This document shows, piece after piece, positions 10,731-24,160 of a stretch of DNA of 64,000 nucleotides (position 1 is its first letter; each line of letters begins with the position of its first letter). The position numbers and the translations under genes are program-made. The stretch comes from Calendula officinalis (lineage: Eukaryota > Streptophyta > Magnoliopsida > Asterales > Asteraceae). Location: NCBI GenBank assembly GCA_963853835.1, contig OY970820.1:48976407-49040406 (forward strand), read 5' to 3'. A model generated the notes under the pieces. That model saw nothing but the letters and a program-made list of their open reading frames with translations. It was not told the DNA's origin and ran no database searches.

Positions 10731-11994
10731 GTAACACAAATCACTTTGATCCTTTAATTCTCTGTTTCTTAATAGCAATTCTAAATGATTGTTTTGACCT
10801 GCATTCAACATTTTTTTGTCATTTATTATTGTAGCTTTATTACTACAAGTTTATATATATTTACAGTTTTGCAATAAGAACAATGAGAAAAAGTTTATTT
10901 AAAAAGTTTGTTTATCACGAGAATTTTACTATGTTAATACTCTTTTTATTGTTTGGTTTAAATACAGTTATTATTTGTTTTTTTTTTTTCTGTTCTTATA
11001 AATTCAAATTGATGCTCATGTACCCTAAACAGTTTGGCTATTAAAGTCAAACACTGTTAGAAAATTAAAACCAATCTGTTAGAGAATGGTTAACCACGTA
11101 AAAGCAATTAAGCTACAAATGCAGTTTTGATATCATTAATTTTCACCAATCCAATGTTGTTTATTTATAGGAAAATAGTAAAAACAATTATGAAACAGTA
11201 AAATTTAGCAACAGCTAACATAATATTGTTTTTTTACTTTTTTCAATTTAATTTATTTTAAATTTTTATCAATTTATTTTACTTTTTGCAGGACCTGTTT
11301 TTATGTTTTTTTGTAAATACATTTAATATTTTTTTTTCATTTTTTATCAATTAAAGCAGTTTGACTTTTAAAGTCAAACTGTTTCAGGACATTTGTTACA
11401 GTTCTTTTTATAAATACATTTATTAAATCTTTAATAAAAGAATAACCTCTTGGACAGTTTGACTTTTTAAGTCAAATTGTAACAAGATGTTATTATTTTA
11501 TTAAAAGTCAGTAATTTTTAAACATTTTTCTTAAAATTTTAATAAATCTATTTTACTGTTTCAGGTCCGATATCGCTGTTTTTTTTTTATATTATCATTA
11601 AAGCTCTGATTGTTTACTCATTTATTGAATTAGACCTCTATCAATCCGAGTAATTGTCAATACATTATAGTCAGGGCTGAACAAATCTTATTCACATAGT
11701 ATTAGTAAAACCATATTTTGCATAATCAATCCTTAAATATAGTCCGAGCACCTAACCAGTTTAGTCAAATTTGGATAGTTTGAATACTACTTTATTCACA
11801 ACCAGTGTAAGTCTTATTTTTTTATGCAGATTGACTAATTAGGATAGTTTGAATAACAGTTAGCCTTTACAATGAAGAAATATCAATCTTTTATATTTTT
11901 TGTCGACAGGAATCAATCAATTCCAAAATTACAAGTACTATTTACATAATCGGAAGGTATTGAATACTTACAGATTGGAGAAGAAAGACATCCG
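10731..11994. other. intron-like spacer with dyad repeats, up to the copia insertion
   Basis: No gene recognised. Further GACTTTTAAAGTC dyads at 11357-11381 and about 11457-11480 match those upstream. A possible small exon runs from 11910 to the insertion site and would continue at 21990-21999 past the copia element. Confidence 0.45.
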
Positions 11995-12686
11995 TGTAGG
12001 AAAACCTTGTAGTATTCACATGGCGGAACTTGAATACCACATGACTGGATCTCTACTAGTCAATGAGATCACGAGAAGAAAGAGATGATGAACATTACCT
12101 TTAGATTGCTAAAGAAGTGATCCACCTCTACTGCACCACCTGGACACGCTGCAAGACCGCGTTGTACCAACAAAGCAACACACTAGAACTCGTGTGGGTG
12201 TGTGTGTTTGTCGACTCACAAGAAAGCCGAAGAACCCTATGGGGTTCTTCCTTCGTTCGATCGGCCGAGAGAGAGAGGGAGGGTGTAGGGTTTTGAGTGT
12301 GTAAAATGATTAACCCCTAAACCCTCACATAAGCCCTTTATTTATAAGGCTAGATGTTACAGTTTAGTCCTTGGAGTTTAATTATGATTAATCTCATAAT
12401 TAAACTTCCTATTAACACTTTAAACCCTTAGACTTTTACTAGTTAATTAATTAACTATTAATTAACCATCCGGTAAATACTTAGCCTAATATTTAACCAT
12501 CCTCACAAATAATAATTGACTTATTATTATGTATTCTCTTCTTTATAATTAACTTAACTAGTTAATTATTCCACACAACTTACTTTATTCGGTTGTCCAT
12601 TATTGGGTGTGGTGGTGTGACCCTTTAGTGTCTTATAACATTGGACACGGTGACACGTGTACTTATCTTTGCACATAAATCCTTCA
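11995..12686 (-). repeat. 3' LTR of the degenerate copia element
   Basis: A 692-bp LTR, TGTAGGAAAACC on the left to CCTTCA on the right (plus-strand view), preceded by the target duplication ATCCG. The purine-rich AAGTGGGAGTC on the minus strand just inside (12687-12697) is the likely polypurine tract. Contains a (GT)n patch near 12195. Confidence 0.9.
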
Positions 12687-12697
12687 GACTCCCACTT

Positions 12698-13578
12698 GTG
12701 CAAGTTAAGAAACACTTTCTGATCATCGTTGGCTTAAAGCGGTCCCTAGCCAGACATTTAGGATAACCAGGTCATAAGAACTCTTACATCCAGAGATAAT
12801 ATTCATAAAATGAATAACACTAACATATTTTCCTTTCACATCATGATATTTCTTAATTTGAGTAATAGACATGGAGCAGGGATCTAGTTCTATATACCCC
12901 AATTTTCTCGACTCTGATTTCGACTTTCTGCAGTAACGGATTACCAAATGATCTAATCATTCTCCGAGTGCGGCCACGCATTTCAGTAGTCTTAATCGTC
13001 GAGCGGCCATGAAATATCTCTTCTAGTTAAAGAAGGTGCAAATTCCATCTTGACATTTGCGTTATCTTGCCCACGACTTCCGCTGTGTTAGTCAAGTTCC
13101 TTATGATCACCCTTTTACGGTGTGACGGTAGATAAATGCTACAGATCAGAAGTCATCGTGTCTCAAACCAAAACGTCTCAGGTCAGAGGACATCTACTCG
13201 AAATTACTCATGCTTAGGCTCCATGAAGTAATCTCGATCTTTTGGTCACGTCTAATGTTTAGCAAACTCTGTAAACATCTATGAATATTTATTTTAACAA
13301 CCCTTGTTTCTCTATTCAATAACTATGAAATAGATAAATATTCATAATGGTATTAACTCTTGAATCTAGCTCCCACTAAATTCAAGCAACCAAAGACAAT
13401 TTAGATACTCAAAAACTTTGTGAATCAAGGATAAGTTTAAAACATGTTAAGAATAGACAATGTGAAAATATTACGTAAAACTTTCTATTTCAATCCCACG
13501 AAATGTTATTACATAATGTATCGATTTCAAACATGTCTATGATTCTAATCAAAATTACTAGCTACCAATATTTAGATA
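12698..13578. other. non-coding 3' region of the copia element
   Basis: Lies between the polypurine tract and the end of pol. No coding segment or repeat recognised. Confidence 0.5.
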
Positions 13579-16500
13579 CTACATGCCTATAGCGTGCGCA
13601 TGTTTCTCATGTTTTGGTCCAACTAGTGGTTTTGTTAACGGGTCAGCGACGTTTTCATCCGTTGGTATTTTCTTAATTACAATATCACCTTCTCTTACAT
13701 ACTCACGTATGCGGTGATATTTCCTGCGTACATGCCTGGTCTTTTGATGCTCTCTTGGTTCAACAGCTTGCGCTATTGTTCCACTATTATCACAGAATAT
13801 TTCGATGGGTCTAGAGATACTGGCAATAACTCTAAGATCCTCGATAAAATTCTTAAGCCACATGGCTTCTTTCCCAGCATCATTTGCGGCAATGTACTCA
13901 GCCTATATAGTCAAATCTGCTATCGTATCTTGTATCTGACTCTTCCAAGATATAGCTCCTCCGTTTAGTGTGAAGACAAATCCCGATTGAGATTTGTAAT
14001 CGTCTATGTCGGTTTGGAAACTTGCATCTGTGTAACCAGTTACACGCAATTCTTCCAACGAACCTCCAAAGACCAAGAACATTTCTTTCGTCCTTCTCAA
14101 ATACTTGAGAATGTTCTTGACAGCCACCCAATGGGGGTTCACCAGGGTTCTTTTGATATCTGCTCGTGAGACTTATGGAGTAAGCAATATCGGGCCTAGT
14201 ACATAACATGGCATACATGATTGATCCAATTGCCGAAGCATATGGTACCAAACTCATCCTAACTATTTCCTTGCTAGATGTGGGACTCTGAGCTTTGCTC
14301 AGTGTAATGCCATGTGTCAGTGGAATGCGACCTCTCTTGGAATCACTCATACTGAATCTCTTCAGTACTTTGTCAATGTATGTACTTTGACTAAGTCCAA
14401 TAGGCCGCCTAGATCTATCCCTATAGATCTTTATACCTAGTATAAACGCGGCTTCTCCCAAGTCCTTCATATGGAAACATTTTACCTAACCAGGATTTTA
14501 CTCCTTGTAATGCTGGTATATCGTTTCCTATAAGCAGTATGTCATCGACATACAAGACTAGGAAGATTACTATGCTCCCACTGAATTTTGTGTAGACACA
14601 CCCCTCGAACTCACTCTTCACAAAACCAAATTCTTTGATCCTTTTGTCAAAGTGTAAGTTCCAACTTCTAGATGCTTGCTTCAATCCATAAATGGATTTT
14701 AGCAATTTATATACTTTATTAGGATTCTTTGGATCAGTAAAACCATCCGGTTGTATCATGAATACGTCCTCATTCAACTCCCATTAAGGAAGGTGGTTTT
14801 AACATCCATTTGCCATATCTCATAGTCGTAATATGCTGATATGGCCATAAGAATTCTAATAGACTTGAGCATAGCGACTGGCGAGTAGGTTTCAGAATAA
14901 TCCACACCATGTGTTTTCGTGAAATCCTTCGGGACAAGTCGTGCTTTTTAAGTATGCACTTTCCCATCCATGTCGGTTTTCTTCTAGAAAACCCACTTGC
15001 ATCCAACAGCACGAGACTGTGGTGGCAAGTCTGATAACACCCAGACTTGGTTGTCATACATGGATTGCATCTCTGCTTGCATAGCCTCGAGCCATCTTTC
15101 AGACTCTATGCCATTAGCAGCCTCGCTGTAGGTTAATGGTTCTAGTAGACTTCCATCATCTTCATCGATCATGAATCCAAGATACCTATCTGGCTCTTGG
15201 CTTGGTCTACTGGACCTACGCGGATTGCGTGTCTCTTCTTCCTCAACCGGTGGGTCTGGTTGGGAATCAACAATTCTTTGTTGAACTACTGGTTCGACTG
15301 AAGTCGTCGGTGGATCTTCGTTCTCTTCAATTTCTTGAAGCTCTATTTCTTTTCTTGGAGTTTCAGTTCCTAGAAACTTCTCCTCCAAGAAGACACCTTT
15401 CCGAGCAACAAAGACTTTGTTGTCTTCTTGATGATAGAAATAGTATCCTAAGGTTTCCCTTGGATATCCAACGAAGACACACTTATCTGACTTGGGGTTT
15501 AGTTTGTCTGTGAAGTTACGTCTAACGTACGCTTCACAACCCCAAATCTTGAGAAAAGATAATTTAGGCTTTCTCCCCGTCCAGTGCTCGAACGGAGTCT
15601 TTTCTACTGACTTGGTCGGAACCCTATTCAGTGTGAATGCTGCAGTCACGAGTGCATGTCCCCAAAATGATAGTGGTAGTGGGGCGCGACACATCATTGA
15701 ACGTACCATGTCTAACAAGGTGCGATTCCTCCTTTCTAATACGCCATTCATCTGAGGCGTATACGGAGGTGTGAGTTGTGAAACAATCCCACATTCCTTC
15801 AAATGATCGTCGCACTCTTGGCTCAAATATTCGCCTCCTCGGTCAGACCGAAGTGACTTTATTTTCTTGCCTCGTTGGTTTTCTACTTCCCTCTGATATT
15901 CTTTGAACTTGTCAAAGCTCTCAGACTTTAGTCTCATAAGAAAGACATAAGCATACCTACTGAAGTCGTCAGTAAAGGTAATGAAGTAGCGGTATCCTCC
16001 TCTGGCTTCTGGAGTAAAGGGTCCAAACACATCTGTGTGTATAATCCGCAACAACTCGCCTGCCCTTTCATTGTAGTGGTTGAAAGGGTCTTTTGTCATC
16101 TTGTCAGATAAACAAGCTTCGCATATTGCATATGATTCCAAATCAAATGGCTCTAGAATTCCATCATCGTGGAGCTTCATAATGCGAGTCTCGTTTATAT
16201 GACCTAAATGACAATGCCAAAGATAAGTTTGATTTAAGTTACTATTGGATCTTTTACTTATATGATAAACGTCTCGTTCTATGTTATTTAGATTTAACGT
16301 GTATAGACCATTATGAGAATTTGCGTTAAAATATAAAATGTCATCTTTAAAACATGAAATTGTGTTTCCATAAAACTCATAATAAAAACCACTGTCTATC
16401 AGTAAATCAAATGAAATAACATTTTTAATAAGTCTATGAACATAATAACAATCTTTAAGTTCCAAGACTCTTCCTGAAGGCAACTTGAGAAAATATGTTC

Positions 16501-16885
16501 CTACGGCTTCAGCTCCAACCTTGGAACCTTCGCCTACTCGTATTTCAACATCCCCTTGTCCCAGCCTCCTGTTCTTCTTAAATCCCTGCAAATGATTGCA
16601 ACTGTGATGACCACATCCGGTATCCAATACCCAGGATTCACTAAAAGTAACGAGACAATCAATCATAAAGATACCTGAATCGCTGACAAAGTCAGCGTCC
16701 AACAGCCCCACGTCAGACGTGTGCTCGCAAATATCCTTGCTGCCACAAGTTGGGCAACACAAATCAACAAAGTCATTCAACCATTCTTGAACCTCGTCCT
16801 CCTGAATCTCGGGGAGAGATTCTCCCTCTAGCCTTTGAACATCGCGTATACACAAGAGATTCTCGTGTAGACCTGCGACACTCAA
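13579..16885 (-). pseudogene. copia Pol polyprotein (PR-INT-RT-RNase H), broken in several places
   Basis: Reading from 16885 leftward: protease motif VLDTGCGHH, integrase HHCC zinc finger (HCHLGH with CEACLSDKM), the integrase catalytic D, D and E (in HTDVFGPF, SDRGGEY and VLERRNRT), and a linker to QVWVLSDLPPQSRAVGCKWVF. RT follows with MIQPDGFTDP, GLKQASRSWN and the YVDDILLIG active site near 14550-14530. RNase H follows with GYTDASFQTD and IEIFCDNSGT. The first 633 codons are open. Beyond about 15000 the frame shifts near 15000, 14775, 14440 and 14150, and a stop near 13900 separates SQIQDTIADLTI from the last RNase H part. The element cannot encode its own enzymes. Confidence 0.85.
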
Positions 16886-16924
16886 ATCAAAATTCCTGAC
16901 TATACGTACTACCCTGTCCTGATA

Positions 16925-17450
16925 TTACTGAGTGAGAGATCCAAACAAGAACAAGACTTGTTCATGGTCGTTTGATGTGCCAGTAACTACGGTGAGACAA
17001 TATAGTAACCTCCTTATGTTAATAAGATGGTAACTCAATGGTTGATCATCTTTCATTTTTGACAAAATGATCTCTTGCAAAATGAACTGCTTGCTATCTT
17101 CAGTACTATCGTTAAGCGTCTCCTCAAGATACTGGACAAACTCATAGCATGGTTTCTTACGTTGATTATCAGTAAGCTCTGATAATGAAGTAAGAATAAG
17201 AATCGACATAACTTGTGATTCATCTGCCAGATACTGATAATAAGCGTCGAACGCATCATTCTGAGAATCTTGCCCTGGTTGTCCCTTGGGCACCTCGTCT
17301 ATCACGTACTAGTAGATTCTGTGCTTTTAGGTAACTCCTAAAATGCACCCTCCAAACTTTGTAGTTTGGACCAGTAAGCTTCCATTTTCCAGTGATGAAC
17401 TTTCGCAATTCGTTTGGTGAGTAAAACGGAATTTCTGACGGTACAGACAT
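16925..17450 (-). pseudogene. copia Gag remnant
   Basis: Starts at ATG 17450 (MSVPSEIPFYSP) with the Gag-type segment LTGPNYKVWRVHFRSYLKAQN, then shifts frame near 17300 and continues as QDSQNDAFDAYYQYLADE and SYHLINIRRLL. It ends at 16925, 40 bp before the open part of pol. No CCHC zinc knuckle is seen, so the C-terminal nucleocapsid part is deleted or scrambled. Confidence 0.65.
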
Positions 17451-18791
17451 CTATAAGAAAAACAACAAACGGTTAGTAAGATTAGATAAATAAATAACTT
17501 CTAACATTATTACCTTTTAAAAATAATAGTTAGACTAGGACCCATATTTCACGCCCTCTAATGCAAGGTTTGGGCACTTCCCATTAGAGCCACGCTATTT
17601 CTGGTAGGTATAGCCATACCGATCGCCTCTAGACTAGAAACGATTCCTAGATCCTCGGGAAACTTGTACATGCTTTAATCCCTCTAGTGCATTTTGGGCC
17701 GGGACTCCCGATTATCACCAAAATAGATCGTACCACCTAAGACAGTGCGATGCCTTGCGCCGGGACTCCCGATTATCACAAGACCTTACGCACCCTAACA
17801 CTCGCAATGATTTGAATCCACATCTAAGGTTCTTTCTCCTTACAATGTGAATATCGTTGAACAAGTGAGGTGTTCCATTAGGTGGGTTGCACTCTGATCT
17901 AAGATTTTCTAAAAAGGATTTTCCTTTGTTCGAAAAAGTTAGCCAGTTTTTAATTACTTGGTTTTTTATAAACTAACTGTTTATAAATTCCACTTTTATT
18001 TTGTCTTTATAAAACTTGGTTTATAAACAAACTGTTTACTTTACCATTATTAATTTAAAACTTGATTTTCTAAACAAACTGTTTATAATCACCATTTTAT
18101 TAATTTATACATTGGTTTTCTAAACAAACTGTTTATAATTACCATCTTATAATTAAATCTTGGTTTTCCAAACAAACTGTTTATAATCACCACTTTATTA
18201 CTTCATATTATAATAGATAAATGAAAAATAAAAAAAGCTTGCAATTTTCGAAAAATTGCCATGCCATAACCCCAAAGACTTGGTTTTGTGTTTTGTGTAT
18301 TTAAAAAATAAAAAATTTATAAAATTTCCGAAAAAAAATAAAAATTCTGAAAAATTTAAAATAAACACAATATAACTTCTTTTGGGTTATGTCATTCTAA
18401 TTAAATAAATAAACTGATAATTTAAATTACCAAACTGATAATTATTAAATTACCCATAAACCGGTTTCTTATTTCCTCCTTAATTTCATAATTATCTTGA
18501 TTTTAATAACTATTAAAATCATTAGGTTTAATTTAAATGTTAATACTAATTATTATTATTTAGACGAAAAAATTAAATAATTTAGTCAACTAAAATACTT
18601 ATAGATTGACTTTTAAACATGAAATCTTACATAATGACTTGTAGATTCTATTCCTTGATTTAGACCATATCTTGGACTAAAATCAAAGAAATATCTTGGT
18701 CTCCAAGAAACACCATCCAACCGAAACTCGGTGGATTCGGTTTTGGTCGACCACTGGGTCGTCGAACCGGTTGGTTCGGTTTTGACTACCG

Positions 18792-18883
<92 letters not shown>

Positions 18884-19364
18884 TTCGTTAATAATAATAA
18901 TAATAAACAAATAAACCGTTAAACTTTTAAACGAAAAATTTAACATAACCTCTTCTTAATTTTGTCTTAAAACCCATTTATTCCAATTATTCAAAAACTT
19001 TGAACAATTTTCTTGGATTAAACATACTAGGTCTTGTTTACTAAACAAAAGAAAGAAACCTAGTTCTTTTTATCTTGAAACCTATTCAACCCAATTATTC
19101 AAAACTTGAACAATTTTCTTGGATTAAATTTTCTAGGGTTCTTTCTAAAAAAAAAAAAAAAAACTTAATATAAGTATATATATGTATACGAAATTTCGGA
19201 AAAACAAGGAAGAAAAAGAGGCCTAATTTCTTTTGATCTAGAACCCTATTCAATCCAATGTTCATTCAAAACTTGAAGAACATATACTTGGATTTTTCGA
19301 ATTTTCTAGGGTTCTTTTCTAAATTAAAAGAAACTCAACCGAATCTCATTGAGATTAGTAGAAA
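17451..19364 (-). other. long copia leader with tandem repeats
   Basis: Non-coding leader of 1.9 kb between PBS and gag. At 17935-18195 about five copies of a 55-60-bp unit contain AAACAAACTGTTTATAA. At 18965-19320 about three copies of a 100-120-bp unit contain AACAATTTTCTTGGATTAAA. At 17690-17790 the phrase GCCGGGACTCCCGATTATCA occurs twice. Confidence 0.6.
18794..18878. repeat. (TA)n microsatellite
   Basis: About 85 bp of uninterrupted TA dinucleotides within the copia leader. The short ORFs of alternating Tyr-Ile across it are artefacts. Confidence 0.95.
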
Positions 19365-19376
19365 GCTCTGATACCA
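19365..19376 (-). other. primer binding site of the degenerate copia element
   Basis: The minus strand reads TGGTATCAGAGC, one base inside the 5' LTR edge at 19378. Confidence 0.9.
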
Positions 19377-19377
19377 C

Positions 19378-21984
19378 TGTAGGAAAACCTTGTAGTATTC
19401 AAATGGCGGAACTTGAATACCACATGACTGGATCTCTACTAGTCAATGAGATCACGAGAAGAAAGAGACGATGAACATTACCTTTAGATTGCTAAAGAAG
19501 TGATCCACCTCTACTGCACCACCTGGACACGCCGCAAGACCGCGTTGTACCAACAAAGCAACACACTAGAACTCGTGTGTGTGTGTGTTCGTCGACTCAC
19601 AAGAAAGCCGAAGAGTTAGTTCAAAAGACGGTATTACTAAACATGGCTCATTTAACAAAACATAAACTTAAGCATGGTCAAACTTCCCGTCCGAGCCCGA
19701 CCCGTTCAAGCCTTCCAACCTGAAATGTGTCAAAGAGGGAGGGATTAGCACAAAAGCTAAGTGAATGAATTCCTAACACTAGCAACTACACTAAACACTT
19801 AAACACGGAAGTTATAAAAACATCTCCGGTTGGGTAGTCACTTAAACGCGGAAGTTATAAAAACATCTCCGGTTGGGTAATCACTTAGAGGATCGGCGGC
19901 TTTGCGGGCCTTAAACCATGGTCGGCCAAAACCACGGTAACCGATAGCGTTTCGTATCCAACACCCGGGCAACTCCCTCCCCTTAACCATGCAACAAATA
20001 CAGGTAAGGTCGGATACCCTATTAGTCGATACCCTGTGCCCAGCCGTTCTCCTTCCGACACTGACCTCATCCCGAATGTGCACATAGTCATGTATGGTAT
20101 TCCCAAACACTAGGCATACATAACAAGTAGACTAGCTACGAAAAAACACCGCGAGAAAACGTCACAACAGAGTTCCCAATCGCGAACTACAGTTCACGAT
20201 CGCGAACTATAGTTCGCTTCGGGAACTCCGATCGTGAAATACTTCGCGATGAATCAACAACTTAGCTGGACCGACTTCACGATCGCGAAGAGAAGTTCAC
20301 GCCGAGAACTTCCCTTGTCTGGTAATTTCCTGCGATTTTTACAAACATGCCAATACCAAGCGAATAAACCGAAACCCGAGTTGTAGGTCGAATCCACTCA
20401 CCTTTCAACTTCCGATTCCTTAACTCAGTGAGCTAGTATCACTGAGTGTCCTTCCCGGTTCCCGTCAACAATATACCGAGTTAGTGATAATCCACCGAAT
20501 CATCAAAATCAACAATTTCAACATCTAACCACACAAGACTCATAAAATGCACATTTTATGACATCTACAACTAGCCCAAATCCTTCATCAATACAATTGA
20601 CCATTTAGACCATTTAGCAAGTATTCACAACTAGTTGACCCAAACGGGCCAAAAACCTGAACATGATCCTAACACTTCCACATTTCCATCAACTAGCAAT
20701 TAATCTTTCAACTAGCAATTCACAATCATTTAACAATTCTACCAAGTTGACAACTACCACAATTCCAAGTAACATACTTGTATAATCACTAGATCACCAT
20801 TTTGACAAAATCATCCAAACACTAGTTAATTTACTTCACCATTTAATTAATACTAGGTTTTTAACATCCATAACTTACCAAACATGATTTCACAACCTAA
20901 TAAACAATTCTATCCATCCAAAACTCAAGAAATCCAAGATTCATCAAAACCCACCTTCAACATCCACCATTAATGGAGGTTGAAGGTGTTTTTCACCAAA
21001 TCTTGTCTTCCTACCACAAACAACCATACATTTCATGTAAAAGCTTGCATAAACATAAACTACAACATCCATAACAAGATTCACCAACAAAACAACCAAC
21101 TACATAAACCCTAGTTCAAGTTCTAGCTCAAGAACACCAAGAACAAGTAAGGGAGAAGGTGTAACTTACCACTAAGCTTCTTCTACACAAACCCTAGCAA
21201 TGATTTCAAGATTTAACCAAAGATTTAACCACTAAAAGCTCAAGAACAAGAAGATGGTTCTCTAGAGAGAAAATGCAATGAAATAGTGAAGATAATGTTT
21301 GAAAAACAAAAGTGAGAAGGAGGAGGCATTCCCTCCCTCCCTTGACCGGCCAAACAAAGAGGGTGGGGCCCCTTTGTGGTCTTTTCCATTTTTCAGTATA
21401 CGCCTGAAGAGTCCCTTTCGTAATTAATTTATTTAAAATAGCAAACGGACTCCAATTTTAAAAACGAAAGCATTTCCGGAAACGATATTTAACAAGGAAT
21501 CCAAAAATATAAAAATCACATCTTCATTCCAAATATTCCACAAGTCGGGTATTTTAACCCCTTGGTTAAAATACCGCAAAAGACAGCAGGCTAATTAAAT
21601 TAACTAAGTATTTAATCAGATAATCATTTAATAAGATACCTTAAGGTCAATAAACTACTAGGTCGGGTTTTGGGATGTTACAATTAATCTCATAATTAAA
21701 CTTCCTATTAACACTTTAAACCCTTAGACTTTTACTAGTTAATTAATTAACTATTAATTAACTGTCCGTTAAATACTTAGCCTAATATTTAACCATCCTC
21801 ACAAATAATAATTGACTTATTATTATTTATTCTCTTCTTTATAATTTACTTAACTAGTTAATTATTCCACACAACTTACTTTTTTCGGTTGTCCATTATA
21901 GGGTGTGTAGTGGTGTGACCCTTTAGTGTCTTATAACATTGGACACAGTGACACGTGTACTTATCTGTGCACATAAATACTTCA
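19378..21984 (-). repeat. 5' LTR of the degenerate copia element, carrying a foreign block
   Basis: Matches the 3' LTR from 19378 to 19614 and again from 21683 to 21984. Between these, 153 bp of LTR (the equivalent of 12234-12386) are replaced by 2068 bp of foreign sequence. Confidence 0.85.
19615..21682. mobile_element. LTR-like block of another retrotransposon inside the copia LTR
   Basis: No coding region. It ends GGGATGTTACA; the complement begins TGTAACATCCC, a common start of plant Ty3/gypsy LTRs. The left edge has no matching terminus and no target duplication, so it appears truncated or joined by deletion of host LTR sequence. Inside, a 43-bp tandem pair covers about 19795-19884 (AAGTTATAAAAACATCTCCG in each), and 20170-20305 holds several CGATCGCGAAC-type dyads. 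Confidence 0.55.
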
Positions 21985-21989
21985 ATCCG

Positions 21990-22732
21990 CGTTCCAGAGG
22001 TATTCCGAATTTGCTTTCCGAATTGTTAGCCTGCTTTTGCATATTTTTGTTAACCATTTTTTGTTTAAATCTGTACCATCTCATTAGCTATACCGTTGTT
22101 TGAACAATAGAAAATCAACTAGACATCAAAAACATCCGCTTGGTGGGTTGTACTGTTGAATCGCCCACAAATCGTTAACAAAAGGAAATTAGGGCAGAAG
22201 CAATTTCCTATGCAGGTGTTGAAATGGTATAATTACCTTTGACCATCCACCAAACTACTCAATCAAAATGCGACCAACACCAAATCCGACAACAACAGCG
22301 GTGTCTAAGCTCATCGGCACCATCGTAATTGGTGGTCGCACGAGTCGTCGGATGTTGGTGGTCTAGATCTCGATTGCCGATTGAACGATGGGTTCTCATT
22401 TTGAGTCACTGTCTATTTTTGATAGATCAAGATACAAACCAATTATGAAAAATTGGGCCGACTCCATTTAAGATCAAGATGGGTTGTACTACACTTTCAT
22501 TTATGGGCCCAATGGGTTGTCATTATTTGACATAAAAACTTAGAAATGATAATCTTGATTATATATGTTATACCTTAAATAATTACACACATAACTACTA
22601 AAATAAGTTATTGTCATTTGATTGTGTAAAATATGTTATTATTTTGTTATTGTCATATGTTTTTCAAAATATATTTCATCAATTAAAATTTTAATTTAAT
22701 TTATCTACAGATATTATATAGCTATAGATTAT
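21990..22732 (+). other. RepHel 5' region, intron-like
   Basis: Resumes the Helitron after the copia element. A ten-base exon remainder (21990-21999) is followed by a GT donor; the next acceptor, CTACAG at 22705-22710, precedes the first ATG by 22 bp. Nothing else was recognised. Confidence 0.4.
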
Positions 22733-24160
22733 ATGGAGATGTCTAATTCCACCACTAATAAAGCAATGGTAGATAATAAAGGAAAAAAAGGAGGAAAAAG
22801 AAAAAAACATGGTAGAAAACAAAGAGAATCAGTCAGAAAACACGGTGGATGGTTTGTGCTCTTCGTCCAACACACGTAAGTTTTTTATTTAATTACTCTA
22901 TTTATTAGTAGTTTAGTTTATATTTTTTGCAATTTATTTATCAAAATATATTTAACCAAATTTTACCTCTTTTCGACTTTGAGGTTTACCAAATAAGATA
23001 TATGGAGTGGTTAGGAAACCTGGAAGACCTATCGCAAGAAAGCCACTTACGCCAATTAGTGAAAGTATGCAACCTTTATTGTATATTGAATTTTTTAAAT
23101 TAAATTTGTAATTTTTATAAACAATAGAAAGTATGCTACCTTTGCAAACAATTTTTTTTATGTATCACAGATTTGCTCGGTGATATAACAAAACGACGTC
23201 CTGGAAGGCCGTCAAAAAGTACAAAGACTTCGATATCCACCAACAACAATGAATCAAAAGATATCAATTCAAGGGATCGTAAAATTTAATGATTCATTAC
23301 TTTTGAAATCATAAAAAAATTGTTAATAAGTATCTATTTAATTATTTAATCATTGTTTATATTGCATTAGATCCATCACTGATATCACCAATGCCTATGA
23401 TTGTTCCACATATGAGTCACTCATCATGTAAGTAAATTCTGTTTATTTTGCGTATAAAAATTATATTAATTTTTTTAATTATTGAGTTGAATTAGGTCCA
23501 CCTTTAAATATGTTTTATCGAAATAACGCTTCTATACATGGATTATTCGCGACACCACCAACCAAATCACCATTTGTAACTTTTGCAACTCCAACAACTA
23601 CAACACAACCTTGCTCATTTCCTACTACTTCAAAAAGTGAAATCAAAACAAACGGTATTTGTTTTTTCGTAAATATTTACTTCAAAATTTTCAATGTATA
23701 TTTAATTAAAATTCTATTTTACTTAGTGAGTGGAGTATTCACCAACAAGACTTCAAGGTTCAACATCAATACACCCATAAATTTTAATTTAAGCGAAAAA
23801 GGTTTGGTATTCTTACTATCAACTGAAACTTAAAAAACAACAATTGTTTTATATGTTATTATCTTTTTACTTTTTATAATTATTATCAATTTATACATCG
23901 AAATAGGAGATTCTTCAAATGCAAAGGAAAAAAAGACTAACAAAAAAGCAAAAACGGTGCGTCCGAGAATCTCACGTAATTTAAACTTTACCACCCTACA
24001 ACACGAAAATGAACCTGAGCTACCGCCACATTTCATTGCTGGAATTTCAAACGGTACACATTTATATAATTTTAAAAACAGTCTTTCTTTAAAACTATAT
24101 ATTCGTGTAAAACATCATAAGACTTTCACGCACATGTATTTTGTAGAATACCTTGACCAC

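Larger units (their letters stand above)
11995..21984 (-). mobile_element. degenerate Ty1/copia element with both LTRs and 5-bp TSD
   Basis: Flanked by ATCCG at 11990-11994 and 21985-21989. Orientation is minus: 5' LTR at 19378-21984 (disrupted), PBS at 19365-19376, a long leader, gag at 17450 and below, pol down to 13579, and 3' LTR at 11995-12686. The LTRs differ at many positions (for example CACATGG/CAAATGG and CCATCCGG/CTGTCCGT), so the insertion is not recent. It sits inside an exon-like segment of the large Helitron. Confidence 0.9.

Noticed and set aside
18683..18946. ORFs of repeating Tyr-Ile on both strands
   Set aside because: They only translate the (TA)n microsatellite.
19838..20110. 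Protein-coding ORF in the LTR-like block
   Set aside because: Two overlapping frames are open by chance in a GC-richer stretch; no recognisable domain.
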